From Vigna angularis (Eukaryota; Streptophyta; Magnoliopsida; Fabales; Fabaceae): a stretch of 64,000 bases of DNA. Position numbers and translations under genes: made by a program. Positions within the stretch are counted from its first letter, which is position 1. Each line of letters begins with the position of its first letter. The notes beneath the pieces are model-generated. The model was not told the origin of the DNA. It saw only the letters and a list, made by a program, of their open reading frames with translations, and made no database searches. The stretch spans positions 1,293,675 through 1,357,674 of the forward strand of contig NC_068977.1 of the NCBI RefSeq assembly GCF_016808095.1. The letters run 5' to 3'. Positions 17,117 through 29,600 of this stretch are shown here, one piece after another.

Positions 17117-18719
17117 ACCAATATATATATATATGCAAAGATATTGTACAACTATTATACTAAAACTAAAAACAAAACAATAACATCATATTCTATGCTT
17201 CAACACCATCACCACCATATTCTTGACTAACATACATCTTCATATGCTCAAATTATTTAGATAATAATTGCAAAAGATAAAATAAACACATAAACAAACA
17301 AATATAGAAAGATAAACTAATGCTATGTTTGCTTAGGAGGAAAACACTATAGAGGTATATTTGTGTAGACAGATTGAGTATTAAAGTGTGTTTGTTTGAG
17401 TGAAATTGAAAAGAATGAGAGGTGATGATTTGTGAGATTAGATGAATTTTCATTCCTCGCATATGTGCTTGGATTTGAGGGTATCGAAGTTCAAAATCCA
17501 ATTTTGACCTCTAACAAAATAAAAATAACATGAAAACTTATGTATATGTGGACAATGTAATTGATTCCAAAACAAAGGGAATCTAACTTTGATGAAGGGT
17601 TCAGGGCAACTTTATTATGGTCGTAGAAGGGCCTTCAACTTGAGATTGAAGAGAAATGACGAATCTAGAACCTTGACGAGCCAGGAAGCATAGAAATGAG
17701 GGGAAGAAGACAACCCTTGTAACCGTTCAAGATACAACTGAATTATGCATGGAAAACGTAATCGAATATGGTTGTAGATGTAACCATCTCACAAAACTTT
17801 GGAATTGATTCTATTACTTTGAAATCGATTACATTTCAAGCTATGTCACTTAAATATTAAACTATGTCAATTTAGTGATTTGTTTTCGTGGCATTTTTTT
17901 TTTGTTAGAGATTCAACACTTTTTGCCATTTTTTTTAGCATCACTGAGATTAAATAATAGCTATGGACTAAGACAAATTTACAAAAGATACAAAAGTGTA
18001 ATTATTTAATATAAATCAATTTTACAAAAATAAATTTAATTAAAGTCAATTAAAAGAATTGTTATTGATATTAACTAAAACTAAATTATATTAATCTCAA
18101 GTCTAATAAAATAGTATGATTAAGATGAGTAATCAATTCTTTTATTTTAAATGTAGTGATATTAATAATATTTCTTATTTTGGAAAAGTTTATTAAAAAA
18201 CAATTTCGATCAACATAAACCAAAAACATTGTGAACTAAATTTTTATATTATTTAAATATAGTTTATTTTAAAATAACTTTTACAAATAATAATATTCAA
18301 ATACTTAATTTAAACAATAGAACTATAATTAATTTAAAAGGTTTAATTGTACTATTCTTATAAAGTATTTAATAAAATAATTTAAATATAATGTAATTTT
18401 TTAATTATAAACTATTCAAATACCTAAAAAAAACAACACACAATTTTATTATTTATATAAACTATTTATATGAAGTTTAATTTTATTATTCATACAAACT
18501 ATTCAAATCCTTTAAACAAAACAATTCATAATTCATTCTTAAACCTCCTTAAATTCATCTTTCTCTCTGTCTCTCAAATTCACTTTGAACACACCTTAAA
18601 ACTCTTTTGGTATTCACAAGATTGAGAAACACAATCCACTCCCAACCGCTTATCATATGCAGATTTTGTTCTCAAGCCTACTATCAACTATCTCTGTATA
18701 AAGGTTTGTATGGAATATG
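15541..18719. other. Intergenic AT-rich DNA with an (AT)n tract
   Basis: No gene is supported. Short open frames at 16587-16859 and on the minus strand at 17253-17501 have no recognisable protein content and are biased by AT composition. Apart from the (AT)n run at 17053-17110, I see less AT-rich sequence at about 17.3-17.8 kb that could be old transposon debris, but no termini. Confidence 0.5.
17053..17134. repeat. (AT)n microsatellite
   Basis: An AT dinucleotide run of about 58 bp (17053-17110) is followed after a short interruption by a second run of about 15 bp ending near 17134. Confidence 0.95.
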
Positions 18720-19379
18720 TTAACTGTAAGGACCGTGATTTTTGGGAGTAGTGGGGGACACGGTGGTCACCCACCTTTTGTCATCATAGGGGAACAATTA
18801 TTGGGGGAAGGGAGAAAAAGAGGGAAGGAAAAAAAAAAAGGGAAGGGGTCTTATTTTTGGTACGGGGGATGGAGAGTTCACGGAGAGGAACCCATTCTTC
18901 CTCACTCTAAAAACTTCATCTCCAAATTCTCTCGCTTCTCTCTAGAATTCCAGCACCTTGAATCATAGGAATTCAACTCTGATGCTACCATGGCCTCCGC
19001 GGAGTAGAGGGCTTCTTTTCAACCGAACGTTTTCGTCATTCCGATCGGGGTAGAGTTCTTGGCTGTAAGATGGTTGTGCTTGGAGAAAAAAACTAGGTAA
19101 GGGGAGCTAGACCTTCTTCTATAAATTGTGGATATAATATGTTTGAAATCGTACTATTGTTTGATGAATAATTTTGTGTTGAGAGTACCCTTCTTTGCTA
19201 GGAATTCGTATGAGTAATTGTATAACTTTACTCTTGTAAATCTGGGAATTTTGGAAATGAGAATTTGGGGTTTCTGGGTTTCTGGAAAACGCGATTCTGC
19301 ATAATTCTGCAGAAACGCGCGAGCGTACAATTTTGGACCAAAATTAGACGTTCGTCCAAGTTGCTCGACCAAGGTCGAC

Positions 19380-20110
19380 ATGAATGGGTCGAGCGTTCGT
19401 CCTAAGTGATATAGTGAGCGTTAGTACATGTGTTATTTTGAGCGTTCGTCCTTAGTTGTATTAGTGAGCGTTCGTCCAAACAGTATTTTGAGCGTTCGTC
19501 CTAAGTTGTATAGTGAGCGTTCGTCCAAACAGTATTTTGAGCGTCCGTCCTAAGTGTTATAGTGAGCGTTCGTCCTACAAGTGATTCGAGCGTTCGTCCT
19601 TAATTGTCAGAGTGAGCGTTCGTCCTACAAGTGATATTGAGCGTTCGTCCAAACAGTGATATAGTGAGCGTTCGTCCAAACAGTATAGTGAGCGTTCGTC
19701 CAAACAGTACAGTGAGCGTTCGTCCAAACAGTATAGTGAGCGTTCGTCTAAACAGTGATATAGTGAGCGTTCGTCCGAACAGTATTTTGAGCGTTCGTCT
19801 ATAAGTGTTATAGTGAGCGTTGTCCGTAAGTGAGATAGTGAGCGTTCGTCCATAAGTGAAGTAGTGAGCGTTCGTCCATAAGTGTTACATTGAGCGTTCG
19901 TCCATAAGTGTTATAGTGAACGTTCGTCTAAACAGTGATCGATTCAATATTTTATTCGGTCTTAGCGTTCGGCCTAATAGTGTATTCGGTGAAATGGCGT
20001 TCGGCCTGTTGATAAATAACGTTCGTCCTAAGTATCAATTTTAGCGTTCGGCCTGGTAGTGTAGGATTTGATTACGTTCGTCCAAACAGTGTACGTTCGT
20101 CCACGGGTTT
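19380..20110. repeat. Minisatellite of GAGCGTTCGTCC units inside LTR1
   Basis: About 22 copies of (GT)GAGCGTTCGTCC recur at 23-28-bp spacing from 19388 to 19925, joined by variable spacers such as AAACAGTATA or TAAGTGTTATA. Further AGCGTTCGGCC variants run to about 20110 and, more thinly, to 20350. The core is CpG-dense in an AT-rich, CpG-poor setting. Read on the minus strand, part of it translates as a D-E-R-S-L-Y-C-L peptide repeat, which is an artefact of the DNA repeat. Confidence 0.92.
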
Positions 20111-20490
20111 TCAGTGAATAGTGCTCGTACAAATGTATTTTACAATTAGTGTTGGATTCTAAGTTGAATGAAATTATGCGTATAATTGTTTGGAATATAG
20201 TATGTAATGTGGTGTTTGATGGTTTAGCGTTCGGTATTAGTACTCGATTATAGCGTTCGACTGATTAGAGTTTGATCAAGTGAGACGCTCGGTAGTAGCG
20301 TTCGGCCGAATTGTGGGTACTCGGTTTAGCGTTCGACCTATTGAATCTCATAGTGTCCGTCCAATTAGGATAGTAGTGTTCGGTAGTTACGTTTGGTGAA
20401 TGGTGATCGACCAAATAGTGGTCTACAAATGGTAATGGGTTCTAAGTTCACTTTGCGGTTGTTTGGGTTGAATTAATTGTGTACAATGTT

Positions 20491-20596
<106 letters not shown>

Positions 20597-21857
20597 TCTG
20601 ATGTGATTTATGTGAATGCATGAGATATAATAAAATTACTGTGATGACTGTATTTTATGATGTTAATGTGAGTTGAGGAATATGAGTATGGTATGAATCT
20701 CATGGAGAGATTATGTAATATTATGTCATTAGTGAGTATGTTGATGTTGAGGGTGCCGTAGTTGGAGGTTATCCTGATACTCTAATAACCATCCAATCTC
20801 ATGTAGAGAAGGATGAATTATGTGGTGAGAGGAGCAGGAGGTCCTGGTCTACGTTCCGGTTTGAACATAGTGAGGGGACTAACCTTGTGAATGGTATGAA
20901 GTATTTTGGAAGGGTATTTGTAAGAAAAAGTAGAAGTCATCACAAGTGCATAACCTCCCGTGACCGCTCATCAACGTATCATCCGGATGAGTGTCTAGTA
21001 GGAATTGTGGTATGATAGTATATGAGAATGTCTGACCTAAATATTATATGATGTTTTTATTGAAGTAATTATGCATGTTTTATAATTGTTGTGTTGCATG
21101 TTAGCTCACCCTTACTTGTTTGTTTGTGCCGGGAAAATTGTATTTTTTTGCGATGATCGTATAACGTATTTGTTATACGGGAGCAGAGGAAGAATTGTCG
21201 CATGATCTGGTGTATATGAAGGAAGATTTGGAAGAACAGATTATAGGGATTCAATGATATCTCTGCACTCAACTATGAGCTTAAAACTTATGTATATATT
21301 TAAGTTTGAGGTTACATGGTGTTAATGTAATTGTATTATTACAATATTTTTAAATTTTGAATTTTAAAGGGAGAATTTTTGGGATGTTACATTAACAAGC
21401 ATACACAAATTCCTTATTGAATAGATTCCATAAAACATAAATAATATGTTGAAAATACTATGTAAAGACAAAGATGTTGGAAGGTAAAATATATTTAAAA
21501 TCTTGTAATTTTTCTGGAAAACTTTTATATTTTTTATTTTTAGTCATAAGTGATAATTTAATATACTTAAAGTCCATGAGCTCATAGGAGAAATTTAAGA
21601 AGAAAAACCAGTAATAATTCACGTACTCACTAAAACTATACAAGTGATTAGTATAATCATTTGTTATTTGTTAGTTAATATAACACTTTAGGAGTTCTTA
21701 AAAAGAAGTCAACTTAGTTAAAAGATGAGATTAATCAACCTAACAATAATTTTTTCATTAGACTTTATTTAATTCACGATTTAGTTTCTAAAAAAAACTT
21801 GAAAATATTCAACTCTCTTTTTAAAATTGATTCATGTAAATATTTTTATAAGGTGAT

Positions 21858-22055
21858 TGTTAAAAGTCCCACATCGAATAGAGATAAAGTCAATTTATAA
21901 TATATAAATAAGGTGCAAACCTCACTTTACAAGTGAGTTTTATGAGATTGAGTTAGACTTAAAAGTCACTTTTAAATATGATATCAAAATCATAATTAAA
22001 GACTATCCTAACAAATTCTACGTGAGCATTGGTGTTTTCATTGTGTCGGACCGCT
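21858..22055 (+). mobile_element. TRIM remnant (LTR plus primer-binding site)
   Basis: It starts TGTTAAAAGTCCCACATCG and continues through AGGTGCAAACCTCACTTTAC and GAGTTAGACTTAAAAG, an arrangement typical of legume TRIM LTRs. Next comes ATGATATCAAAATCATAATT, which looks like a decayed TGGTATCAGAGCC initiator-Met primer-binding site, then CATTGGTGTTTTCATTGTGT as internal sequence. No second LTR is visible, so the element is truncated. Confidence 0.6.
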
Positions 22056-23739
22056 ATCAAAATAAAATAAACAAAAAAGACTAGTGTTAAATTTGTCACG
22101 AGTAAAAAGAACAAGAAATCATATTCAAACAAAATACACAAATCAATCTAGCTTTTCTTGTTTTTTCTCATGTCTCCATTAAGTTTTGATGACTTACTCC
22201 TTTCATACGTGGGTCAACCAAAATAAACTTCAAAAATCAACATTTTTCCTTTCAATTTAAATAATATTATATAATAACGTTTTTAGTCTTTAAATTTTAA
22301 TATTAAATTAAAATTTATTCATGTTCAAAGTTTTAATACTATTTGATACAAATTTTAAAAATAAATAAATATAACTTTTCTAACTTAATTGTACTAAATT
22401 TTTTATATATTAAATAATATTTTATTTTAATATTTTAATTATTTATATTATTTGATATATTTAAACTTAAAAATTTAATATATAAAAAAAATTAGCATCG
22501 TTAAAGTTAAAAAAATTATTTTCGTTTGTTTTTAAAGTATGAAAACTAAAATGTATAAAAAATTTAAGGTAAAAACAAATTTCTCAATTTGATAAAGTTT
22601 AAAGCTTTAAAATATTAACTTAATATAATATAGTAAAGAGTGAAAATAAAAGGTATTTTTATATTATTTTCTCAACATGTATAAGAGAAACATGAAGGAG
22701 GAAGTAATTCATTTGGAAATAAACAAATAAACAAACTTAATATTTTGAAATTATGAATCAAATTAAAAAAAAAAATTATTATGATTATAGAAGAATGAAA
22801 CCTACCTATTATATAACATGGAAGTGAGGGAGAAAGCATAAGACAATGATGAGGTGAGTGTAGGTAGGTCCTGATCCTCTACTCCAGTGTCATTATATAC
22901 TATCATTGCTCTCTGTTTCTCCCTCTGTCACGCCTTTTTCTATTATTAATTAATTAATCCTTTTTCAATCAAATTCAATATTCACCACTTTCATTTCCCC
23001 ACACCACAGATACTTTTTCTGCCAAATTTACCATTTTCAGACACATTTCATCAATTTTTCAAAACTTTATGATTAATTGTACAAAATATCAAAATTATCA
23101 TGCAAATTAAAAAATAAATAAATCACAAGTTAACCGTTTTTTAAACATTTGACAAGTTTAAATATGTTTTTCAATTTCAAATTATATAAAAAAATATTTT
23201 TTATTTTAAATTATACATTATTTGTTTCAAAAAGTTATGTAAATCATCATTCAACAATTTACAATGGAAATAGTTTTTTTGTAAATCATCACTCAAAAGC
23301 CATATCCGAATATTGTATTATCTTTCAAATTTAAATTTATTAAAATAACTGGATCAATCATCATGTATATATATATAAAGTAATATCTGTTTTGAAATTT
23401 AAAATTCTTATAATAATTTTATCTTTAGAAAACATTTCAGAAATTTAAAAAAAAAAATATATCTAATTTTTTTAATCTTAATTTTTAAGCTATACAAAAT
23501 TATTAAACTTATCGGAACATGTTATAATTTATTTTAAAACTTTTGTTTTCTATATGAAAGATATTTCAGACACTATCTGTTAACAACTTACTTGATATAA
23601 CTTTCAAAAAAAATTTCAAAAATAAAATAATTCATAAATTTAAAAATAAAATACAGATTTTTTTGACACATTTATCTCTAAATTAAATCGGTCTGACACT
23701 AAAATTTGGAATAAACTATACGAAAGGATTTAAAAATTG

Positions 23740-23990
23740 AGCATTGATGCTGAGTTGCGTAGGGCGTAGGTAGTAGGACCCGTATGCGAGAGGACAAAGG
23801 GCATTTGTGTAAATAAACATATCCAAATTTGTTGTTGTGGGACAGAGCAGCCGCCACAGCCCGCATTTCGCGGGCTACAAACATCGTTTCTGTCTGTCTT
23901 CACCGTTTTGGCGCCAACTCGCTTTGCTTCAAATTTTCACGGGCAGTTCGGGCAGGAAATGACTCAAACCGCGTCATCACAGCCGAAATA
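23740..23990. promoter_or_regulatory. GC-rich island with a palindromic E2F-type site, no gene attached
   Basis: Within AT-rich DNA this 250-bp block is markedly GC-richer. It contains CCCGCATTTCGCGGGC, a GC-rich inverted repeat, and TTTTGGCGCCAA at 23906-23917, which fits the plant E2F consensus TTTSSCGC on both strands. No credible coding exon follows on either side. It may be the promoter of a gene lost or displaced, or a captured fragment. Confidence 0.35.
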
Positions 23991-24349
23991 ATAATAAAAT
24001 AATAAAATATTGTATGGGACGAACTTCTAAGCTAAACAAATATTGTTGAGGATTCAAAATATTTTTTATCTTTAATTAAATATTTTTTTATTTAATACTT
24101 TTACTAACTAAATAATTTGATTATCATTCCCATTTTTTATTTTTAACGTACAAATTAACTTATTTTATTAATTGAAAGAAGACAAGAAAAAAACAAAAAC
24201 AAAAATTATTTAATAAAATATTTTTTGTAGTAAAAATATAATGAGAAATACCTAAATTTATAGAATATTCATAACTTAATTAAAATAAAGATTTTAGTTA
24301 TATACAGTATCATGATAACACATACAACACTAATAATATTTTACATTCA

Positions 24350-24495
24350 TTTGACACACGGTATAAAAGTAAAATACATGATACTATTTCACATTCATTT
24401 GACAGTATAAGAGTAAAATAGTTATAAAAATATAAAATTTTGTATTTTTTTTAAAAAAGTAAAATAAAAATAATGTCAAAAAATAAATGTAAACA
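24350..24495. mobile_element. MITE-like palindromic element (TTTGACA family)
   Basis: One end carries CATTTGACA with AAAATAGTTATAAAAATA, and the other carries AATGTCAAAAAATAAATG. The halves are roughly inverted around an A/T-rich centre. The same layout recurs near 25.56, 32.80, 34.20 and 34.39 kb. Ends and target duplication are not defined. Confidence 0.35.
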
Positions 24496-25559
24496 AATTA
24501 TGTGTATCAAATAATATATTTATATTTTACATCTAACACATACATTTATTATTTATTTTTACGAAATTTTAGGTTTTACTTATGCATATTGTTATTAATA
24601 ATTTATATATATTTCTTTTATTTGTTAAATTATTAGTTAATGGAAGAGATTTGAGTTATGAAATATTTAAATATGAATGTAGATATTGTTATGTTTGAGA
24701 AGGAAAAAAGAGTAAGACGTGATGGTATGGTATTACGTTGGTGTTGGGTTCCAAATTTAGAATATTTGATATGCTTAGGATTCCTTAGAGACCCATGTGT
24801 ATCTGTCTCTTGTACTCTCTTTCTTTCATACATTGGATTCCTTCTCATCTTCTTCATCTTTTTTCCACCATTTTTTCTCCTCCAATTAATACTTACCACT
24901 TAATTAACACTTCTCACTTTTTCTTCTATTTTCTTTTATCATTATTTCTCCAATTAAATGCACCAAGTATCATATTCTCTCTACCATATCTTCCACCTAC
25001 TACTACCCATCAACTTTTATTTTCCTTCAAAATTCAAACTACTCTTATTTTCCACCTTTAAAATCAAAACAAAATTTTTAAATTTAAATACCAAATTTTA
25101 AACACTAAAATAACTTTTTTCTAGAAAACCAAAATCAGAACTATGAAAAGTTGTAAGAGTTAAGAATATAGTTAAACTTTGTAAATATGTTTTTTTCTTG
25201 TCCATTACCTTCTTGTAATATAGTTTTATATGTTTAAGAGTAAAAGTTAAGTGTAGTTTAATTTTTCTTTTCAATTTTTTAGACATCTTTTAAAAAGAAA
25301 AACATGAAAAAACTTCGAAACTCTAAAACAGTATTTCAAATACAATAATCAATTCCAATAATATTATCTCAATAAATTTAAAGGACTAACTGTTAACATT
25401 TTCACTATGAGATTTTTAATACCTAATTATGTGTGTGGTAAGATTGAATGAAGAATCAATCAGAGTAAAATCTTTAGTACATTATAGACTTTATAGTTAC
25501 GTGAATTACGTAGAAAAGTAATCAAATAAATGCATATACTTAATATTAAAATAATATTT

Positions 25560-25665
25560 TTATATATATACTTTTTTACATTTATTTTTTACTTTTTCTT
25601 TTAAATACAAAAAAATTATTATATTTTATTTTTATAATACATGTCAAATGAATGCAAATATGTTT
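25560..25665. mobile_element. MITE-like element (TTTGACA family), second copy
   Basis: The segment runs through TTACATTTATTTTTTACTTTTT to ACATGTCAAATGAATGCAAA, matching the TTTGACA family layout. The copy is degenerate and its limits are approximate. Confidence 0.28.
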
Positions 25666-26533
25666 TACTGTAAGTATGTTTTATTGTATGTTATTATGAT
25701 GGAAAAAAATATTTTGATATATTTTTTTTATAATATTTTGATATAATAAAAATATTATTTTCTTACTAATTTATTATTTATTTGTTTTGATATATTGTTA
25801 TAGTGATTAATTAATGTAGATGTAATGTAATATTATGATACAAAGTAGTGTTTGGAGTGGAAGTGGTGTTGTAGTAGTGATAGGGAGAAAGGTAGAGTAG
25901 TAGAGTATGGACCAAGCTATGGAAGAAGAATCCATGGTGACAAGTCACAGTCACTGCAAAATGGTTGCAGAGTTAGGGTTTCTGCACTGTCATACCACAC
26001 TATATGTCAAAACCCTATCTGCAAACTCTGTACTTCTACATTCATATTTCCTCTTCACTCCAACATCACTTTTTCAACCATCTTTTTTCATTTTCTCTAC
26101 AATTTTCTTTTCAATAAGCTATTGTAAATAAAAGAATAATATCATTTAATGTCAATAGTTCAGTATAATTCAATGTCCTTCAATACATGTTTCTTTAATT
26201 AGTAAATTTTATTTGTTATTATTTTTACCTACTTTAGGTTTATATAAAATAGAGAAAAATAAATAGATACATTATGAAAAAAAAAATCATACCAAACATG
26301 TTTATTTAAATACAAATATTTTATCCAACCTAAAATTTTGATCTACAAGATAATCACATAATATATTACTTTACATGATCTACATCATTAATAAAAGTAA
26401 AATATTATTTATTAAATATGGAACATACATACGGTCACCAATTACAAATTATTTATTGCTTTAATTGAATATATCACGATAATATATACAATATATAACC
26501 ATCTAAATCAATACAATATAACATCACATCATC

Positions 26534-26595
26534 ATTATATTTAATAATTGAACTAACTTAGATTATTATATTTAATAATTGAACTAACTTAGATT
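26534..26595. repeat. 31-bp tandem duplication
   Basis: The unit TTAATAATTGAACTAACTTA with its flank occurs twice in direct orientation with a 31-bp period, essentially identical between copies. This points to a recent slippage or duplication event. Confidence 0.85.
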
Positions 26596-27769
26596 ATCAA
26601 TATATGACAATTGAGTTAGACTATCTTGTTTGAACTAATTATAAAAGACAATAAAAATATGTATCACTAGAATCTCCTCATTAAAATTTATGTAGTGTTG
26701 TTTTAATAAGGATTTATATTACTCGAACATCTTACCAACATTTAAGGAATAATTTTAAATAAAACACAAAGTTAAATCAATCTTATCATTCTAATGTGAG
26801 ATCTCAGAAATTTAAACCATGATTATACTGTCAAATCTGTCATTATTGCACTGCTGAGTCACTTGGCTACTTCCATAAAAGCACCACGCCCCACGTCCAG
26901 TGCATTAAAAACGCACTTTGCACTGCATGCACGAGCGCCATGTGTCACGTAGAAGCTTCGGAAGTCAGAAGTGGGAGTGCAGGTGTCAGCAGAGGAGACG
27001 CTCGTTCATTGGGCGTGAAAATTAACAAAACTGAGTTTCGAAAAACGCTCTCTCACCTGCACGCACTCTTCTTCTTCCTCTGAACCAAAACCCTTCATTT
27101 TCTCTAACTTCTCTCTAGAACCAGTTCACCTTCTCTCTTCTGTAACTCACCATTTCCTTCTCCGATCACGTTTCAGAACCGTAGAAACGTTCCTGGAGAC
27201 GTGAACGTCATTTTGATCCGAACAGAATCTGGAACGGAACTGGTAAGTCCTCGTTGCTAAGCGTTCGTCCTTTTTGGTTTCATGCGAACCCTAGTTCTGG
27301 TTGCATGCATGGGTTCTAGGTCTGAGTTATTCTGATTTCTGGTGTTTTAGATTTAGTGGAAACTGTTGAGCGAAACCTGAGAGTAGGAAGTTGTTAGAGG
27401 AAGCGCTAAATCTCGCTTGTTGGGAGTACACTGCTATCCAGGTAAGGGAAGCTTAATAATTTGGTTTATACATATATGATTGTGTGCGAGCATGATAGAA
27501 ATAGAATGTATGAGATGTATGATGTGTTTGAGTATGCCTGAACGATCGCTGTTATGCCTGAGTGAATATGGTATGTGTTGATTGATACGTATGAATTGGA
27601 TAATGATGATTATTGTATAGTATGAGTTGTTAATATGAACTCTATAAAGTATGTGAATTAAATGATGAATCGGAAATTATAAGATCATGAATCGTATGAG
27701 AAATGTTGAGTTAGAATAGATGAAAAATTTGAATCTGATAAGCTTTTCTATGATAAATATACGTTCGTC

Positions 27770-28150
27770 ATCGTACGGTCTTATACCGTTCGGTTTCTAT
27801 TCAATCGCTTAAAAAGGAATTCTTTTATTTGAAAAGAGTTCTGAAATTGGACGAGCGTCCCATGAAATACTATGTGGAGCGTTCGGCTCAACCTAGTGGT
27901 AATCTTGTAAATTAAATTAAGTCATTATCCCTTATATTTATAAAACGGTAGCGCTCGGTCTTACACTGAGCGTTCGTTCTAAATGGAGTTCGGTCTTATA
28001 CCAAGCGTTCGTCTTAAGTAGCGTTCGGTCTTACACTGAGCGTTCGTTCTAAATAGCGCTCGATCTTATATCTAGCGTTCGTCCTAAGAAGTGTACGGTC
28101 TTATACCGAACGCTCGTCCATATCTTTGATTTCAGAACGTACGTAAATAA
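27770..28150. repeat. Alternating CGTTCGGTC / CGTTCGTCC repeat cluster inside LTR2
   Basis: About a dozen copies alternate between forms like GCGTTCGGTCTTACACTGA and GCGTTCGTCCTAA. The alternation is clearest from 27950 to 28110, where two unit types together repeat with a period near 40-60 bp. It is a cousin of the simpler array in LTR1. Confidence 0.75.
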
Positions 28151-28864
28151 CGTTCGTCTCAAATTATCAGTAAATGAATATTCGCTTTCGGTCATTGACT
28201 GACAGTCGACCCAGTTAAACAAATTCTCCTCAGGATAACTAAGTAATCATCTTTCTGTATCATTTTTCCTTTGAAATTGGTCTAAAGTCTTTGAACTTAA
28301 ATTATTCTGAAACAGTTATGTTATATTGCTAAGAGTCGGTTCATTCAACTGATTCTAGTAGTGGTCACGTTCGTCATGTAAAATGTGTCAGCTTTATTCT
28401 TTTGAAAAGAATACCTTTCGGTCTCACTCTTGACGTTCGTCCTCGTTGTGTAGAGGATTGAACGCTCGTCTTTTTATGGAAGTGGAACATAGAATGAAAA
28501 TGTAAATAAAAGGAAGTATTAAGATGTGCGAACACTATGAGAATGAAAATTTATGATTTTGGTATTTGAACGAGCGTTCCATGGAGGAACGACTCATATA
28601 TATATTGGATATTAAATTTGGTAAAGTATGACTGTGGATAAGTTAAGACTCGCTGTCCATCCTGATGTTCCGTGAATACTATCTTCATGTAGAGGAAGTA
28701 TGTCATGTGTGGGAACGGCAGGAGGTCCTTAGTCCATAAGTTAACATGGGCGACGTAAGAACGGACTGACCTCGAGTGGCAGCTGTTTGGTGTATCCCAG
28801 TTACTACATCACTCGGGTGCAAGGACGCTTGTAACTACACAGATTCATACGGTCCGAAAGGTCG

Positions 28865-28964
<100 letters not shown>

Positions 28965-29477
28965 GATGATGATTTATGTTGAGTTATGTGTTTGAATGAT
29001 TTGAATTGTTAGTATATGTGTTGACGTATGAATTAAATTACTTAAGCTTACCCTTTCGTTTTTCCTTGTGTTGTCGTCTTGTCTATGTACGTTCGTCCTG
29101 TCGTTGCAATGATCATCCGTGTGGGTGTGAGCAGATGGAGGTGCGTCACTTGAAGAAGTGCTAGAAGAAGAAAATTTGGAAGACGCGAATCTGGTGGATC
29201 TGGAAGTTAAAGCCGAGCCTTAGAGCGCTCGCGGGTTTCTATAGTTAGTTTTATAAATTTTATTTTGAACGTTCGGTCATAGTTTTGTAAGACCGTTCGT
29301 CTTTGAACTCTTGTCTGTATCGCGTTCGTTTATTTCTGTATGTTTAAGCCGTTCGGCTTTTGACGCTCGTTCAGAATTGTAAAGACTGCACTGTTTTATT
29401 GATTTAATGTAATTAATTCTGATTATGGTAATTACTATATTTTGGGATGTTACACCTAACTAGTTTAAAATTCAAAG

Positions 29478-29600
29478 AATGTAAAAATCTAGAAAATAAT
29501 ATTTTAAAAGTGGTGGTTTAAAAATAATGAGATTCGACTATTTTAATATTAAATTGTTTTAATATAAATAATTTTATTATAAACCAGTTTCAAAATTTTT
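29478..29600 (-). repeat. Dispersed repeat, inverted copy
   Basis: It contains AAAAATAATGAGATTCGACT and ATTTTAATATTAAATTG, the reverse complement of words in the repeat at 48107-48312 and, less closely, 45530-45741. It lies just 3' of LTR2. Its nature is not identified. Confidence 0.5.

Larger units (their letters stand above)
21397..26789. other. Intergenic DNA with scattered repeat remnants
   Basis: No supportable gene. Contents listed separately are a TRIM remnant at 21858-22055, a GC-rich island with an E2F-type site at 23.74-23.99 kb, MITE-like TTTGACA elements near 24.35 and 25.56 kb, and a 31-bp tandem duplication near 26.54 kb. A less AT-rich patch at 25.85-26.10 kb contains open frames without recognisable protein features. 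The rest is AT-rich and featureless. Confidence 0.5.

Noticed and set aside
19575..19853. Minus-strand 92-residue frame with a DERSLYCL peptide repeat
   Set aside because: It is the conceptual translation of the GAGCGTTCGTCC minisatellite inside LTR1; the apparent protein repeat follows from the DNA repeat.
22843..22885. C/D-box snoRNA-like words (AATGATGAGG then CTGA)
   Set aside because: Spacing is too short, there is no terminal stem and no D'/C' pair.
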